A stretch of 55,150 nucleotides of DNA from Clostridia bacterium (lineage in GTDB: Bacteria; Bacillota; Clostridia; Oscillospirales; Acutalibacteraceae). The DNA lies in assembly GCA_017548045.1 (NCBI GenBank), contig JAFYNR010000010.1, forward strand, positions 99,271 to 154,420. The letters are read 5' to 3'. The notes under the pieces are model-generated. The model did no database searches and was not told the DNA's origin. It was given only the letters and a program-made list of their open reading frames with translations. Shown here piece by piece: positions 44,101 to 52,264 of this stretch (its first letter is position 1; each line of letters starts with the position of its first letter). A program made the translations under genes and the position numbers.

Positions 44101-45093
44101 GTAAATCTTTGTGATGAAGGTAAGCTCTTCGCTTGATTCGGTTGTTGACTTCCAGACTGCCTCGTACTCGCTTGATTCTGCGGGGAATGCGGTTATTTCA
44201 GCCGCTGTGCTGTCGTCTGCACCCTTGAGCTTCCAGCCCATAAACTTGTAGTTGCTTCTTATGGGAGTGGGAACCGTAAGTGCGTCGCCTGCGTCGCCCT
44301 CTGCGTAGAATTCGGTTGTCTTATTTGAAAATTCACCGAGACCTGTATCAAACGATGCAGTTACAAAATTCTCGAAAAGGGTAACCGTCTGGCTGCTGTA
44401 ATCAAGAACAGCATCCCAGTTAGCCATGCTGGTGATTGTTTCGTTGGTGCCGTCGTAAGGTCCCTTGGGAACGTTCATACGGCCCTTTTTGAAGCTTGTT
44501 GAACGGGTTGTTTCTTCAACTGCGAAGAAATCGCCTATGCCCGTGCCGTCAGCCGCATCAGCTTTAACTGTAAGAGGGAATTCGAAAAGCCACTGTGAGC
44601 CGTCGAATTTCTGGTTGTTCGCACCGCTTGTAAAGTGATATGAAATATAAACAAAGTTATGCTTATTTGCAAAATCAGCTGTGATTTTGCCGTTGGCAAT
44701 CATAAAGTTTTCAACGTCTGACGTTGAATCATCGCCTACGTAAGTACCTGTAATTCCGTAGGGAAGAGCTTTGTAATAGGGGTTAACCGTAAGGTCATTC
44801 TGCCCTGCACCGAACGAATCCTCATAGAAATCGTTGTTGTAGAAGAACAGAAGGTTACCTGTGTTAGTGTAGTAATCAGTGTTCAGATATACTCTGGCTC
44901 TGACTTCTTCGCCCTGCTTTACTTTTTCAGTTTCGGTCCACTTTCCGTCAACCTGTCTGAAAATCTTGGTGGTAATGCTTAAAGTGATTCCGTCTTCAGT
45001 TCTTGCACTCCATGCGTTTGCAATCAATGAGAAGGAGCTGAAAATCATTAAGACCGACAAAGCAATGGCTACTAACCTTTTGAATGTTTTCAT
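35146..45093 (-). CDS. Giant secreted InlB-B repeat protein with dockerin-like C-terminus (3315 aa)
   Basis: A Sec signal peptide (MKTFKRLVAIALSVLMIFSS, then a likely cleavage after ANA) precedes two tandem copies of an N-terminal beta domain of about 230 residues (around V-K-x-G-E-x-V-x-A-R). About 30 InlB-B/Listeria-Bacteroides type repeats of about 60-70 residues follow, recognisable by Y-x-F-x-G-W cores (hand count). At least four MucBP-like modules with a Y-x-M-D-T-x-G-x-Y signature are interspersed. The C-terminal unit has a G-T-G-x-V-I-N-V-Y strand, a dockerin-like pair of Asp-rich loops (GDINGDSVVQAIDATY and ANVDGNAYVDAIDATY), and the tail RIDQVTGKLK. No LPxTG signal or catalytic domain is seen. 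AAGGAGGC precedes the ATG. It is probably an adhesin or cell-surface fibre, which is inference. Confidence 0.88.
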   Translation of the reverse strand: MKTFKRLVAIALSVLMIFSSFSLIANAWSARTEDGITLSITTKIFRQVDGKWTETEKVKQGEEVRARVYLNTDYYTNTGNLLFFYNNDFYEDSFGAGQNDLTVNPYYKALPYGITGTYVGDDSTSDVENFMIANGKITADFANKHNFVYISYHFTSGANNQKFDGSQWLFEFPLTVKADAADGTGIGDFFAVEETTRSTSFKKGRMNVPKGPYDGTNETITSMANWDAVLDYSSQTVTLFENFVTASFDTGLGEFSNKTTEFYAEGDAGDALTVPTPIRSNYKFMGWKLKGADDSTAAEITAFPAESSEYEAVWKSTTESSEELTFITKIYRLDPETNEWIYTDRVKPGEKVKARLFVDTSYFTNAGNIIMFYDSEFFTDSYVYNNQTDLVPNDSETSSAALNRVNGEFAKIDGTNYSLQDLITYGYITQDFADNHTAIIARYHFSPSTNKKISGDEWFIEFDLEVLDTASGMGEFFIVEETIRNSGEGEHAYINIPLGVEGGVKEETLSMHLWDVNATVKSYPVYIDSKITLDANGGNFGSAGETSYVIEGTIGDAVDYAAVPEAVRDGYTFAGWVDASVENPTKEDIVDLPAEMPYNDATYKAFWINNVEITFVIGDTEIKRIVTAGAPFEVPEDPQLDGKFFIDWSTDKSGATISGLPANYPTEDEVYYAIFEENTYTVTYYVLNPVTNRFVIVNVGSVTYGDTIITVPGSYVAPEGYALSKAYADVGLTKEFAAGQKMPAKEVNIYYYLEEVIYDAVFMVDGEEYDRVPVMYGSEITPPENPTKAGYDFAGWDPYVGTMDEAGMVFEAVWTPAEYTVTWIVEGEVYDEFDIIYEGEMEIPADPDVTGYDFIGWSEDENATEAGTVAATMPAEDVTYYAVLKAKQYTITFTETGDSTIDPITQDYGSEIVAPADPVKKGYTFNGWLDAEGNKADVPATMPAENVELEADWLINEYTVTWIFDNGSENQVDTYDYNETIVAPAAPVKVGHTFKEWSPAVETNMPAMDLVYTAVYTVDSHNAVFNANGGAWGEGESAETTKTVPTLYGEEIVAPEAPAYKGYVFAGWDNIVGVMGTEDQTFTAQWDAATDTPYTVKYYTMDTTGAYDEANPVVDERTGTTNATVTAVTNIPEGFYVDTAKSVLTGTVSANGDTVLEVYYARNLYTVTFDATEGGTLDGAASAQYFHGAAVAVPTASKTGYTFKSWDKNVSTVAVANAAYVAQWITNDYTITFNADGGTAIDPITAAYGSDVNAPAAVTTKEGYTFKGWAETQGETDEAKAVQFPVTMPLDGDTYYAIWVPNEYTITFANTGDSVIAPITQAYKTDVTAPADPVMEGHKFEGWDTDVPATMPAYDMTITAKWSVVSYDVTWDVDGATTTEKVEFGAEIVAPEDPQKDGYTFDGWSPEVPATMPAEEQTFTATWDANEYKITFNTDGGDEVADIVADYESDISSKIPEDPEKTGYDFAGWVDENNNPATVPSTMPLEGMELTATWTPKSDTAFKVVVHYNDYTTGDAMTEEFADYTGTTGYAIEIVEATPDELAAETVYVLLEDLAISNYELDETAENQLTGIVAADGSTVLNLYYVPVKRTITFDANEGAFEDGELTKAVEVSHGSLIKPNAPADPVREGYTFTGWGGLSDTLTAGGNRTFKANWEAKTYTITWKYEDDVTADKVDSYSYDGIITMPANPTREGYDFTGWAWTNEDGEVVAAPSKMPAYNVIATASWDILSYDVTWKVDDKSTTESVEYGAEIVAPADPEKEGYTFTGWSPEVPENMPAGEQTFTAQWAVNPYTVSYYVYEPATGKFAAAGTKTVDYGTVIPTEVPADYTVPAGYSLVAKAYTDVSLTSALADGKTMPAENIALYYELEANTYDAVFNVDGVEHETVPTKFGEQIVAPSDPTKTGYTFTGWSPEVGVMNDVNGKTYEAQWEAKTYNANFKANGGLFADGETTTVVETKFGEAIVAPAAPVKEGNKFVGWAETATATEAGTVAATMPANDVTYYAVYKVEQYTIKFDTDGGTAVADIVADYGSPITAPAAPKKTGYSFAGWDSLPATMPEGGKTVKALWTVNNYTVTWKVDGNTIKSETLAYGSAIVAPADPEKEGNEFDGWTPTPEATMPAQNLEYSATWKIKSYTATFDANGGKYSDDSTTKTDVFEFGEVVTAPEIPQHTGYAFAGWEPALGTMPAANTTYKAVWTVGEAKAYTIEVYTMDTTGAYGQPTTETKTANVGEVVKVTATPGEGFYIDETKENVLQATITAEEATVLKVYYARDEYDITFNGNEGTVDGEVSVSDTYYHGATVVAPAAERTGYSLIGWSPALSTVAVKDATYDAQWEINKYTISFNADGGSNVLPITQDYGTAIVAPEKPVKEGYDFKGWKDADGNIVDVPSTMPAEDTALTAVWELAKFTVTFYSDSKMTNVIQQTENDYGVGISAPVATKEGYDFTGWVDDATGKVVDFANVVSTPARDVNYYATWEVVEYDLIYRTYNGIYEQYKVDFGTAKADMPVPATDPTQPGHTFKGWSALPETMPASRVQITAQWDKNTYTAYFYKDLGDTEAFDSVDVLYEDYITAPEDKPSKDGYVFEGWSTDGENIIDDLGEIGAGDTAFYAVWSEATDVEYKVEHYYMKADKTYSDTATRVDTFNNGTTKATVTATPDADENFTVDNAKSVLEGIVAADGSLVLKVYYEREINTLKIDVDGVVTEVEYPYEAPVAPVETPVKEGNTFYKWVDAEGNEVDVPSTMPADDVVIKATWTVNKYNVTYVNEGTVYDGPTAVEYGESVPVPTAPVKVGYSFEGWFDKDGKQPADYTSMPAADLEFTAKWTANSNVSYVLEVYEMDTEGAYPDAATSTVTYTDGVVDTTKTVEYTVPEGFTLNEEASVLTGTVPATGTLVFKAYLVRNVYKLNVVVNGETDTEEYYYNEAVAPVADPVVEGFVFKGWVDAEGNEATIPSIMPANDVTVYADFGADEFEAKFDAGDGKFESTDSSTFVTDITFGEDIVPPTEKPVKEGYEFGGWATPDDPETPVTDFGKMDADGAEYIAIWNKTEFDVVFYDYKPAEGGPISPDVKYDYATQSKQMGDTVAVPGDPGTFEHYTFLGWSTVEGDAESIVTEITMPASDLALYAIYVPVKVMLIPKNDTCTTVIDRAGGTVDDYDAETSKWYVYGIKEYIKAPELLEKYIDVSGDGRIELIHVENGLGGTWEYTGTGTVINVYNRMGTPDDTSDDILVESFHIVIFGDINGDSVVQAIDATYVYDEAAGLTSWANPGSAKYVHYLAKAANVDGNAYVDAIDATYIGDHSIGIVRIDQVTGKLK

Positions 45094-45250
45094 TAGAGTA
45101 TGCCTCCTTGTCTGTTATTCCGCCTGCATAGCGGAACTTGCGAAACAGAGGGGCTCTTGCTCCCCTGCTTCAAAGATACGTGGGGTTCCTCATCGGGCGG
45201 AGGGAGGTTGAATCCCTCCGCCAAGTGATTTCAGGTTAGGATTGCTTAAA
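45094..45250 (-). other. 157-bp intergenic spacer with hairpins between two giant genes
   Basis: It contains a perfect 10-bp stem (45196-45205 with 45213-45222) just after the upstream stop, and a TTCCGC/GCGGAA hairpin near the ribosome binding site of the downstream gene (45119-45137). The large stem has no T tract on the minus strand, and no promoter was recognised. The two giant genes are therefore likely cotranscribed, with the hairpin acting as an mRNA stability or partial attenuation element. Confidence 0.5.
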
Positions 45251-48200
45251 TCAGGAAGGTCTGCCCGTTACCTGATTTATTCTGAGCATACCGATTGATA
45301 CGTCACCAATGATCTGAGCATCGGTTGCATCAATGATTCCGTCGCCGTTAAGGTCTGCAGCCTTGATCTTATAGGGATCGTAATTGGGATTATCAATTAC
45401 AACGCCCTGTTCAGCATCATAAACCTTTTCTTCAGACCAGTTGGTTGTCATAAGGCCTTCGTCATCAGCATAGGTGCTGTCAACTGCTGTAATAAGTGAG
45501 TCACCGTCGATATCACCGTAGATAACGATTACGTATGTTTCGATGGGTGTTGAAGGATCAAGGTTATCATAAAGCTCAACCTTTGCGCCTGTACCGCAGT
45601 AATCGCTTACTGAAGGTGTTACGGTGAAGAAGCCGTCGCCTTCAACATCAAGGTATGTGCTGCGGAGTGTGCCTTCCTTCAGGTACTCTTTAAGACCTGT
45701 GATAACAAAGTTTGTTCTGTCTATCTCAGTTTTTGAACCGTCTTTAGCAATAAGCTTAACAGCCATTCTGTTGAATACGGGTTCAACTGTGATATCGTGA
45801 GCAGGCATTGCATCATAGATGATGTTCCACTCAACGAATTCATAGTGTTCCTTAACGGGGTCATCATCGGGAACGGGGATTTCGTCGCCGTATCTTACCA
45901 TTTCGGTTGCGAATACGGAGCCGTCAGCGTTGAGATAAGTTACCTTGAAGATAGCAACTGCGAAGTCAGCAACGATGATCATATCGTTTGCGGGCATCTT
46001 GAAGGTTGCGCCGGGAACATATTCTGTTTCACCGTCGAACCAGCCGTTGAAGGTCATGCCTTCAGCTTTGGGAGCTTCCTTAACTGTTACTGTTGCGCCG
46101 TATGCATAGGTTTCGGTTGTCTTAACACCGTTTACAACGTATGTTACGGTGTATTCATCCTCAGCCCATGTTGCGGTGAACTCAAGGTTGCCTTCGGGCA
46201 TTGTTGCGGGAACCTCGGGAGTCCAGCCTGCGAATACGTAGCCGTCCTTTGTGGGTTCTGCGGGAGCAACGATTTCTGCACCGTAGTAAACGGTATCTGT
46301 TGTTTCTGTGCCATCAACATTCCAGGTTACTGTGTAAGTATCTCTGTCATAGTAGATGGTAAGAACTGTTGAACCGTCTGCTGCAACAAGGTCGCTCAGG
46401 TGGCTCTTTTCAAGGTTGGGTGTAAGGCCGGGAAGGTCGTTGTTAGCCTCAACCCATGAGGTTGTGCCTGTTACGCCGAAGGTGTATGCAACTGTCTTTG
46501 CATATGTTGCGCCGTCAGTGTTCATTGTGTAGATTTCGATTGTTACCTTGGTGTTTGCACCTGCGGTAAATCTTGCCTCATAAACGGTATCGGTTGTGGG
46601 CATCTTGCCGTTGAATGCAGTGTTTGTACCCTTGACATACCAGCCAACGAAGTTGTAGCCTTCCTTCTTGGGATCTGCGGGAGCAGTGATTGCTGAATCA
46701 ACCTTTGCGTCTACGGGGTAGCCCTCTACTGTTACGCCTTCAACTTCGAAGCTGAGGCTTACGGTGTTAGCTGTGAATACGGGAGTGATTACCATATCCT
46801 TTTCAGCGGTAACGGGGAATTCAACTGCGTTGCCGTCCTTGTCTACCCAACCGCCGAATGTGTAGCCATCCTTTGAGGGATCTTCGGGTTCTTCAATCTC
46901 CTCACCGTAGTAATAAGTGTCCTTATCACCGTTGATTGTGATTGAAACTGTATTTCTGGTGTAGTAGATATAGATTACTGTTGAGCCGTTGCCTGCGATT
47001 GTAGCCTTAGCGGGATCAATGTTATAAACGGTGAAGCCTGCTTCGCCTTCATCTTCAGCCTTAAGCTCTACTGTTGAACCTGCCTTTGCGGTTCTTACGT
47101 CATCAACAGGTTCTGCCCATGTGAGGCCGTCGGTATTCTGGAATACCTTCTTAACGGTGTAGTTAACGTCGTTTGCCTCAAGGAGTGCGTAGTATGTTAC
47201 GCCGCCAACGGGAACGGTTTCTGTTGCGAGATCAACCTTTTCGCCGTCTTCTGTCTTAGCCCAGCCCTTGAAGGTGTAGCCGGGAATCTTTTCCTGAGCA
47301 GGATCGCCGGGGTTAACGATTGCTGTGCCGAAATCGTATGTGCCCTTGCTGTATTCCTGACCTGCAACTACGAACTTAACTTCATAGGGAATGGGAGCAA
47401 AGTCGGGTGTGATTGTTACATCATTTGCAGGAACTGTGTAGGGGAAGGTAACTGTGTCGCCTTCTGCATCTACCCAACCGATGAATTCATAGCCTGCATC
47501 TGCTTCGGGAGCTTCCATTTCGATGGTTTCGCCGTAGAAATATTCCTCAGCTTCGCCGTCGATTGTTACTGTAACCTTGTTACGGCTGTAATATACCTTG
47601 ATAACCATCAGTCCGTCGCCTGTTACGGTGCCGGTAAGAACTGATCTGTCTTCAACTGTGAAGCCGGTCTTTGCTTCGGGAACATAGTTGATAACGGTAT
47701 CTGTTACGTCGTACTTGGTTTCGCTTGACTTAGCATAGGTTGAACCGTTGGTGTTCATAACGTATGTTTCAACGGTGTACGGTGTGCCTGAAGCGGCAGT
47801 AAGGATTGCGTAGTATGTTACGCCGTCAACGGGAACTGTTTCTGTTGCAAGGTCAACTGCTGTTGAGCCGTCCTTTGACCAGCCGCCGAAGTCGTAGCCG
47901 GCAGGTGCTGTGTATGCGGGAGCGATTTCAGAAATCTTTGTGCCGAATGCATACTCGCCTGTTGCAACTGTGCCGTTCTTATCAATGAATGTTACTGTGT
48001 ATTCGATGGGAGTAAGCTTTGCGGTGTAGGTTGTAGCCTTTGAGGGAACGGTTGTTACACCTGCTTCAACCTTAACGCCGTCTGCAAACCAGCCGTCAAA
48101 CGTGTAACCGGGAACGTTTACATCTGCGGGAACACTGAGAATCTCGCCGAATGTCTGATTGCTCTTCTGAACTTCTTCGTCACCGTTCATGAAGGTGATT

Positions 48201-51200
48201 TCGAATTCTGAAGCCTTGTAGTTGGGATTGATAACGATATCTTCGGTACCAATCTTTACGGGGAATTCAACGGGATCGCCATTGCCGTCTACCCAACCGT
48301 CAGGTTCTTTACCTTCGGGTGCTGTGGGATGAGCAGGCATATCCTCTTCCTTGATTTCTTCGCCGTAGTACATATCATCTTCTTCACCGTTGATTGTTAC
48401 CTTAACGGTGTTACGGTCATAGTATACCTTGAAGATTGTTGTGCCGTCGCCCTTAACCATTGCGGTAAGAACATTTTCAGCATTGTCGCTGTCGAAGGTG
48501 AAGCCTTCGTAATCAGCGGCTGTAACGGTCTTTTCTGCACCTGCAACGCCGTCGGTAAGAACTTCTGTCTTAGCGGCATCCTTGGTGTAGGTTGCGCCGT
48601 CAGTTTCCATAAAGTACTTCTCGATTGTGTACTGAACATCGGTTGCGGATTCAAGAACTGCATAGAAGGTCTTGCCTTCTGCAACTGTTGTATCCATTGT
48701 GCCGAGGTCAGCGAGTGCTTCTGTTGCGCCCTTTGTTGCAGCCCAGCCGATGAAGCTGTAGCCTTCGGGAAGTTCTGCTGTGGGAGCAGCGGGAGCAGTG
48801 ATAGCTGACTTATAAGCTACGCTCTGAGTTGTGTAAGCAACTTCGTTGCCTTCATAAGCGATTACGTAGTCTACGGGATATTCGATGGGATTAAGAACTG
48901 CATAAAGTGTTACAGCTTCTGTACCCATTGCGCCAAGGTCTGCATCTGCTGATTCAGCGTCTGCGTTTCTTGACCAGCCGAGGAAGTTGTAGCCTGCGGG
49001 AGCGGCTGTGTAATCATCGGATGCTGTGAGAGCTGCTTCGTAGTAAACCTCTGCAGTGTCAACTGTTTCGCCGAGTGCAACATAGTTTACTGCATATTTA
49101 TTACGGATATAGTATGCGCTGAGAACTGTTGAGCCGTCGCCTGCAACTGTATCGCTGAGCTTACCTGCTGAAGTGTCAAGTGTGAAGCCTTCAACTTCAA
49201 CGTTGTATGAAACGGGAGTTTCAGCCACTTCGTGGAGCGTAACAACATCGGCTGCGCCGTAGTTGCCTTCTGTATCCATAAAGTATCTGTTAACCTTGTA
49301 GTCTACGCCGCCTGCTGAGGGAGCATAAACTGCTGTGTAGGTTACGCCGTTAAGAGGAACAGTTACGGTTGAAAGATCCTCAATAACTGTTACGCCGCCG
49401 TCTGCTGTCCAGCCCTTGAATTCGTAGCCGGGCTTAACGTTATCTGTTACAACTGTATCGGGAACTGTGATGTTTGATTCATAGCTCTGTGAAGACTCTG
49501 TTACAGTGCCTTCAACGTTGAAGCTGACAGTGTATTTGTTTGCAATCCATTCAGCGTAGTATTCCTGACCTTCATCATAGATTTCGCCAAGCTCTACGCC
49601 CCAAGGCATTTCAGTGTCAAGGTGATAGCCTTCTCTTACGGGAAGCTCGATTTCGGGAACAACCGAACCGTAAGCAACCTGGATGGTTCTTTCTGTATCG
49701 CCGTTGAGCCATGCACCGTCGTTTGCATAGAATACAACGTCAAACTCCTGAATTTCAAAGTAACCGCGGATTGTAATATCCTTTGTTACCGTGTAGGGGA
49801 AGGTGGGAGCTGAAGCGCCGATCTTCCAGCCTGTGAATCTGTAGCCTTCGATTTCTGTGCTTGGAAGGTCTGCTTCTTCGATTGTATCGCCGTAGAGCAA
49901 GCCTTCAAGACTGCCTACTTCTTCACCTTCATATTCGGGAACACCGATGAAGTATACTTTTACGGTGTATTCGATATCTGTTACGGCTGCAATGTTATCG
50001 TAAACATATCTGCCTGCAACATCGGGATCCTCAACAAAGTATGTTTCTGTATCGGCATCGATTACGTCGATAACATCCTGCTGCCACATAACGAATGTTG
50101 TACCGGGTGTGGGAAGAATATCATCTGTGGGATCTTCGGGAACTTCTACATCGTCACCGAATGAATACACATCGCTGAAATAGATTTCAGTCATTGCGTC
50201 GTCAAGCCAGTAGTTAACAACGTAAGTATTCTTTACCCATTTACCTGTTACGGTAACGTTATTCGTACCAACAGTGTAAACGCCGCCGTCTTCAACTGCG
50301 CCTGCAACGGTCCAGCCGAGGAAGGTCCAGCCTGCTGCTTCCTGCTCGTCAAGAGCAATTTCATCGCCCATATTTGCTGTGGTTATCTGAGCAGGAGGAT
50401 CGATGGGAGCTACGCCGTCAAATACATATGTTACTGTGTAATCTGTTGCTTTATAGAGAGCTGTGTAAGTTGCATCGCCTTCAAGTCTGAATTCCTGACC
50501 TGCTGTGAGAGCAACTGTTGCGCCGTCAAGTGACCAGCCAAGGAAGGTTTCGCCTGCCTTTTCGGGACCTGCGGGAGCATTCTTAAGTGCGTAATATGTT
50601 CCTTCGACTGCCTCAGCACCCTGGAAGGCTGCTGTGTAAGTTTTGGGAATGTAATAGAGATTAAGCTCTGCGCCGTCTGCCGTAACAACCTTTGAGGTTT
50701 CGTTTGCGGCATCGGGATTAAGCTTATAGTTTTCAAGAGCAAGTCTTGAATCGCTGAACAGAACGTTTGTTACCTTATCGCCTGCTGCTGCAGCTTCGGT
50801 GATTGTAACTGTGTTTTCTGTTACTGTTGCAATTTCAACAACCTTTGTTGCAGCCTGACCGTTGGTCTGGTCAACGTAGTTGATGATAATCTTCGCTGTG
50901 TTTGCAGCGGGAGTATAGGTTGCAGTGTAAGCTACATCAGCAAGACCCATTGTTGCGGTATCGCCTTCCTGAAGAAGAACGTCGCCGTTCTGCCAGCCTG
51001 CGAATGCATAGCCATCCTTAGCAGGACCTGCGGGAGCAGCATAAGTTGCACCGTAGAGAACAGGAACTTCGGTTTCACCGAAGGTTGCCTTATTCTCGTT
51101 TCTCTTGAGGAAGATTTCAACAAAAGCTTCACCGTCAGCAGTAACTTCTACATCCCCTGCTGTGCTCTTTGCTGTATCAAGAGTGAAGCCTGCGGGAACA

Positions 51201-52264
51201 CTGTAAGCCGAGGCGTTAACAAGTGTGCCGGGTGTTGAGGGAACGTTTGTGGGCTCTACTGTTTCGGGATATGCACCGTTTGTTCCCATTTCGTAAACGT
51301 ACTGCTTATAGGTTGCGTTTGCAGCCTGGAAAACAGCTGTAAGGGTAAGGGGTTCATAGCCGATTGTGAGCTCTTTAATCTGGTCTTCGGTAAGAACGGT
51401 TGAGCCGTCTGTTGACCAGCCAAGGAACTGCTTACCGTCTGCGGAAGCAGTGGGAAGTGAGAAGCCTGCGATTGTTGAAAGCTTGTCACCGATATAGCCT
51501 GTGTATGAGGCTGTACCTGCAACTGAACCTTCGTTTGCCTTGAACACTACTGTGTTGTCACATGAAAGTGAGCTGTCAGCGTCGGTATCGTTGAGGGTGT
51601 AACCGAATGTGCCTGTGGGTACTTCAGTTGAAATGTATTCTTCTCCATCAACTATACCGGTAATTGTTGTGGGAGCAAGCCAGTTGTCATAGTCTGAAAT
51701 GAAATCCAAAGCCATAAAGAACTGACCATTACCTGTAGGCTCTTCGTTAACAATAAAATCAATTTCGAAGAACCATTCGGAGCCATCAAATGTCATTGCT
51801 GAACCAGCCGGTTTGAATGGGCCCATAAAAATCCATGATTTATCGGCAATATCATCTTCTGTTATATAACCGTCATAAATCATATCATCAAATATGTTGT
51901 CGTAGCCTTTGCCGTTAGCAAGATTACCGGTGTACTTACCGCCATTAACAGGAACAGCGATTGAGCCTTTGTATGAGCCTTCATCATATCCTTCAAAAGT
52001 AGGAGTCAAAAACTCCGAAGAATAAAAATAAAGCAAACTGGCAAGTGCAAGGTCGAAATCCGTAGTCAAGAAAACTCTTGCCTTTACGTGTTCTCCTTTT
52101 GCCGCTTTTGTGGTTTCAACCCACTCTGCTCCGTCATATCTGTAAAATTTGGTATCTACCGACCAATTAAGTTCTGCGTCAGCAGCCGTTGCAAGAAGCG
52201 AAACGGAACCAAAAATCATAAGGAGAGCAAGGAAAAGTGAAACCGACTTTTTGAATAATTTCAT
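45251..52264 (-). CDS. Giant secreted InlB-B/MucBP-like repeat protein with dockerin-like C-terminus (2337 aa)
   Basis: The signal peptide MKLFKKSVSLFLALLMIFGS (cleavage probably after ATA or ADA) precedes one copy of the beta domain found twice in the neighbour, starting SVDTKFYRYDGAEWVETTK. Then come about 20 InlB-B type repeats (Y-x-F-x-G-W cores, hand count). About six or seven MucBP-like modules are present, for example VNRYFMDTEGNYG and IEIYTMNTDGATY, each ending in a T-V-L-x-x-Y-Y-x-R strand. The C-terminal unit contains GTGAKVELYDN, GDIDGDSLITAVDSTY, AADLNGDGIIDATDAQ and the tail RINQVTGRPS. No LPxTG motif is present. GGGAGGAAA lies 5-13 nt before the ATG. It is likely exported and surface-associated; ligand unknown. 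Confidence 0.88.
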   Translation of the reverse strand: MKLFKKSVSLFLALLMIFGSVSLLATAADAELNWSVDTKFYRYDGAEWVETTKAAKGEHVKARVFLTTDFDLALASLLYFYSSEFLTPTFEGYDEGSYKGSIAVPVNGGKYTGNLANGKGYDNIFDDMIYDGYITEDDIADKSWIFMGPFKPAGSAMTFDGSEWFFEIDFIVNEEPTGNGQFFMALDFISDYDNWLAPTTITGIVDGEEYISTEVPTGTFGYTLNDTDADSSLSCDNTVVFKANEGSVAGTASYTGYIGDKLSTIAGFSLPTASADGKQFLGWSTDGSTVLTEDQIKELTIGYEPLTLTAVFQAANATYKQYVYEMGTNGAYPETVEPTNVPSTPGTLVNASAYSVPAGFTLDTAKSTAGDVEVTADGEAFVEIFLKRNENKATFGETEVPVLYGATYAAPAGPAKDGYAFAGWQNGDVLLQEGDTATMGLADVAYTATYTPAANTAKIIINYVDQTNGQAATKVVEIATVTENTVTITEAAAAGDKVTNVLFSDSRLALENYKLNPDAANETSKVVTADGAELNLYYIPKTYTAAFQGAEAVEGTYYALKNAPAGPEKAGETFLGWSLDGATVALTAGQEFRLEGDATYTALYKATDYTVTYVFDGVAPIDPPAQITTANMGDEIALDEQEAAGWTFLGWTVAGAVEDGGVYTVGTNNVTVTGKWVKNTYVVNYWLDDAMTEIYFSDVYSFGDDVEVPEDPTDDILPTPGTTFVMWQQDVIDVIDADTETYFVEDPDVAGRYVYDNIAAVTDIEYTVKVYFIGVPEYEGEEVGSLEGLLYGDTIEEADLPSTEIEGYRFTGWKIGASAPTFPYTVTKDITIRGYFEIQEFDVVFYANDGAWLNGDTERTIQVAYGSVVPEIELPVREGYHLDTEMPWGVELGEIYDEGQEYYAEWIANKYTVSFNVEGTVTESSQSYESNITVPDTVVTDNVKPGYEFKGWTADGGVTVIEDLSTVTVPLNGVTYTAVYAPSAGGVDYKVNRYFMDTEGNYGAADVVTLHEVAETPVSYNVEVEGFTLDTSAGKLSDTVAGDGSTVLSAYYIRNKYAVNYVALGETVDTAEVYYEAALTASDDYTAAPAGYNFLGWSRNADAESADADLGAMGTEAVTLYAVLNPIEYPVDYVIAYEGNEVAYTTQSVAYKSAITAPAAPTAELPEGYSFIGWAATKGATEALADLGTMDTTVAEGKTFYAVLESATDVQYTIEKYFMETDGATYTKDAAKTEVLTDGVAGAEKTVTAADYEGFTFDSDNAENVLTAMVKGDGTTIFKVYYDRNTVKVTINGEEDDMYYGEEIKEEDMPAHPTAPEGKEPDGWVDGNGDPVEFPVKIGTEDIVINPNYKASEFEITFMNGDEEVQKSNQTFGEILSVPADVNVPGYTFDGWFADGVKVEAGVTTVPSKATTYTAKLTPIEYTVTFIDKNGTVATGEYAFGTKISEIAPAYTAPAGYDFGGWSKDGSTAVDLATETVPVDGVTYYAILTAASGTPYTVETYVMNTNGSTYAKSSETKYDVTDTVINYVPEAKTGFTVEDRSVLTGTVTGDGLMVIKVYYSRNKVTVTIDGEAEEYFYGETIEMEAPEADAGYEFIGWVDAEGDTVTFPYTVPANDVTITPDFAPIPYEVKFVVAGQEYSKGTYDFGTAIVNPGDPAQEKIPGYTFKGWAKTEDGEKVDLATETVPVGGVTYYALLEANDVNYTVKKVFQNTDGLTWAEPVDDVRTAKAGSTVELKAEDEGEAGFTVYNIDPAKATIAGNGSTVIYIYYTRNTVSITINGDKDTYYYGEEIEEPEDPSKDGYTFGGWVDKDGNAVEFPVTAEKDMVITPVFTANTVSLSFEVEGVTVEGYPVDAKVDSAITAPADPKKEGYNFVGWYVKGTNTAFNGKMPTTDTVYEARFTAGANTKVTIEIYTMNTDGATYAKTVAYTFGVTGTTSWVEANNDLPGLTPNLEKSHLSDLVAADGSTVLTIYYDRDTYTVTWNVDGTETTDTVYYGAEIVAPAEPTKDGYVFAGWTPEVPATMPEGNLEFTATWAEDEYTVTYVVNGVKTTETYAYGATVTVKEAPKAEGMTFNGWFDGETEYVPGATFKMPANDMIIVADFAVAIFKVTYLNADGSVFATEMVRYGDEIPVPDDDPVKEHYEFVEWNIIYDAMPAHDITVEPVFNRMAVKLIAKDGSKTEIDRTNFVITGLKEYLKEGTLRSTYLDVEGDGFFTVTPSVSDYCGTGAKVELYDNLDPSTPIETYVIVIYGDIDGDSLITAVDSTYADDEGLMTTNWSEEKVYDAEQGVVIDNPNYDPYKIKAADLNGDGIIDATDAQIIGDVSIGMLRINQVTGRPS

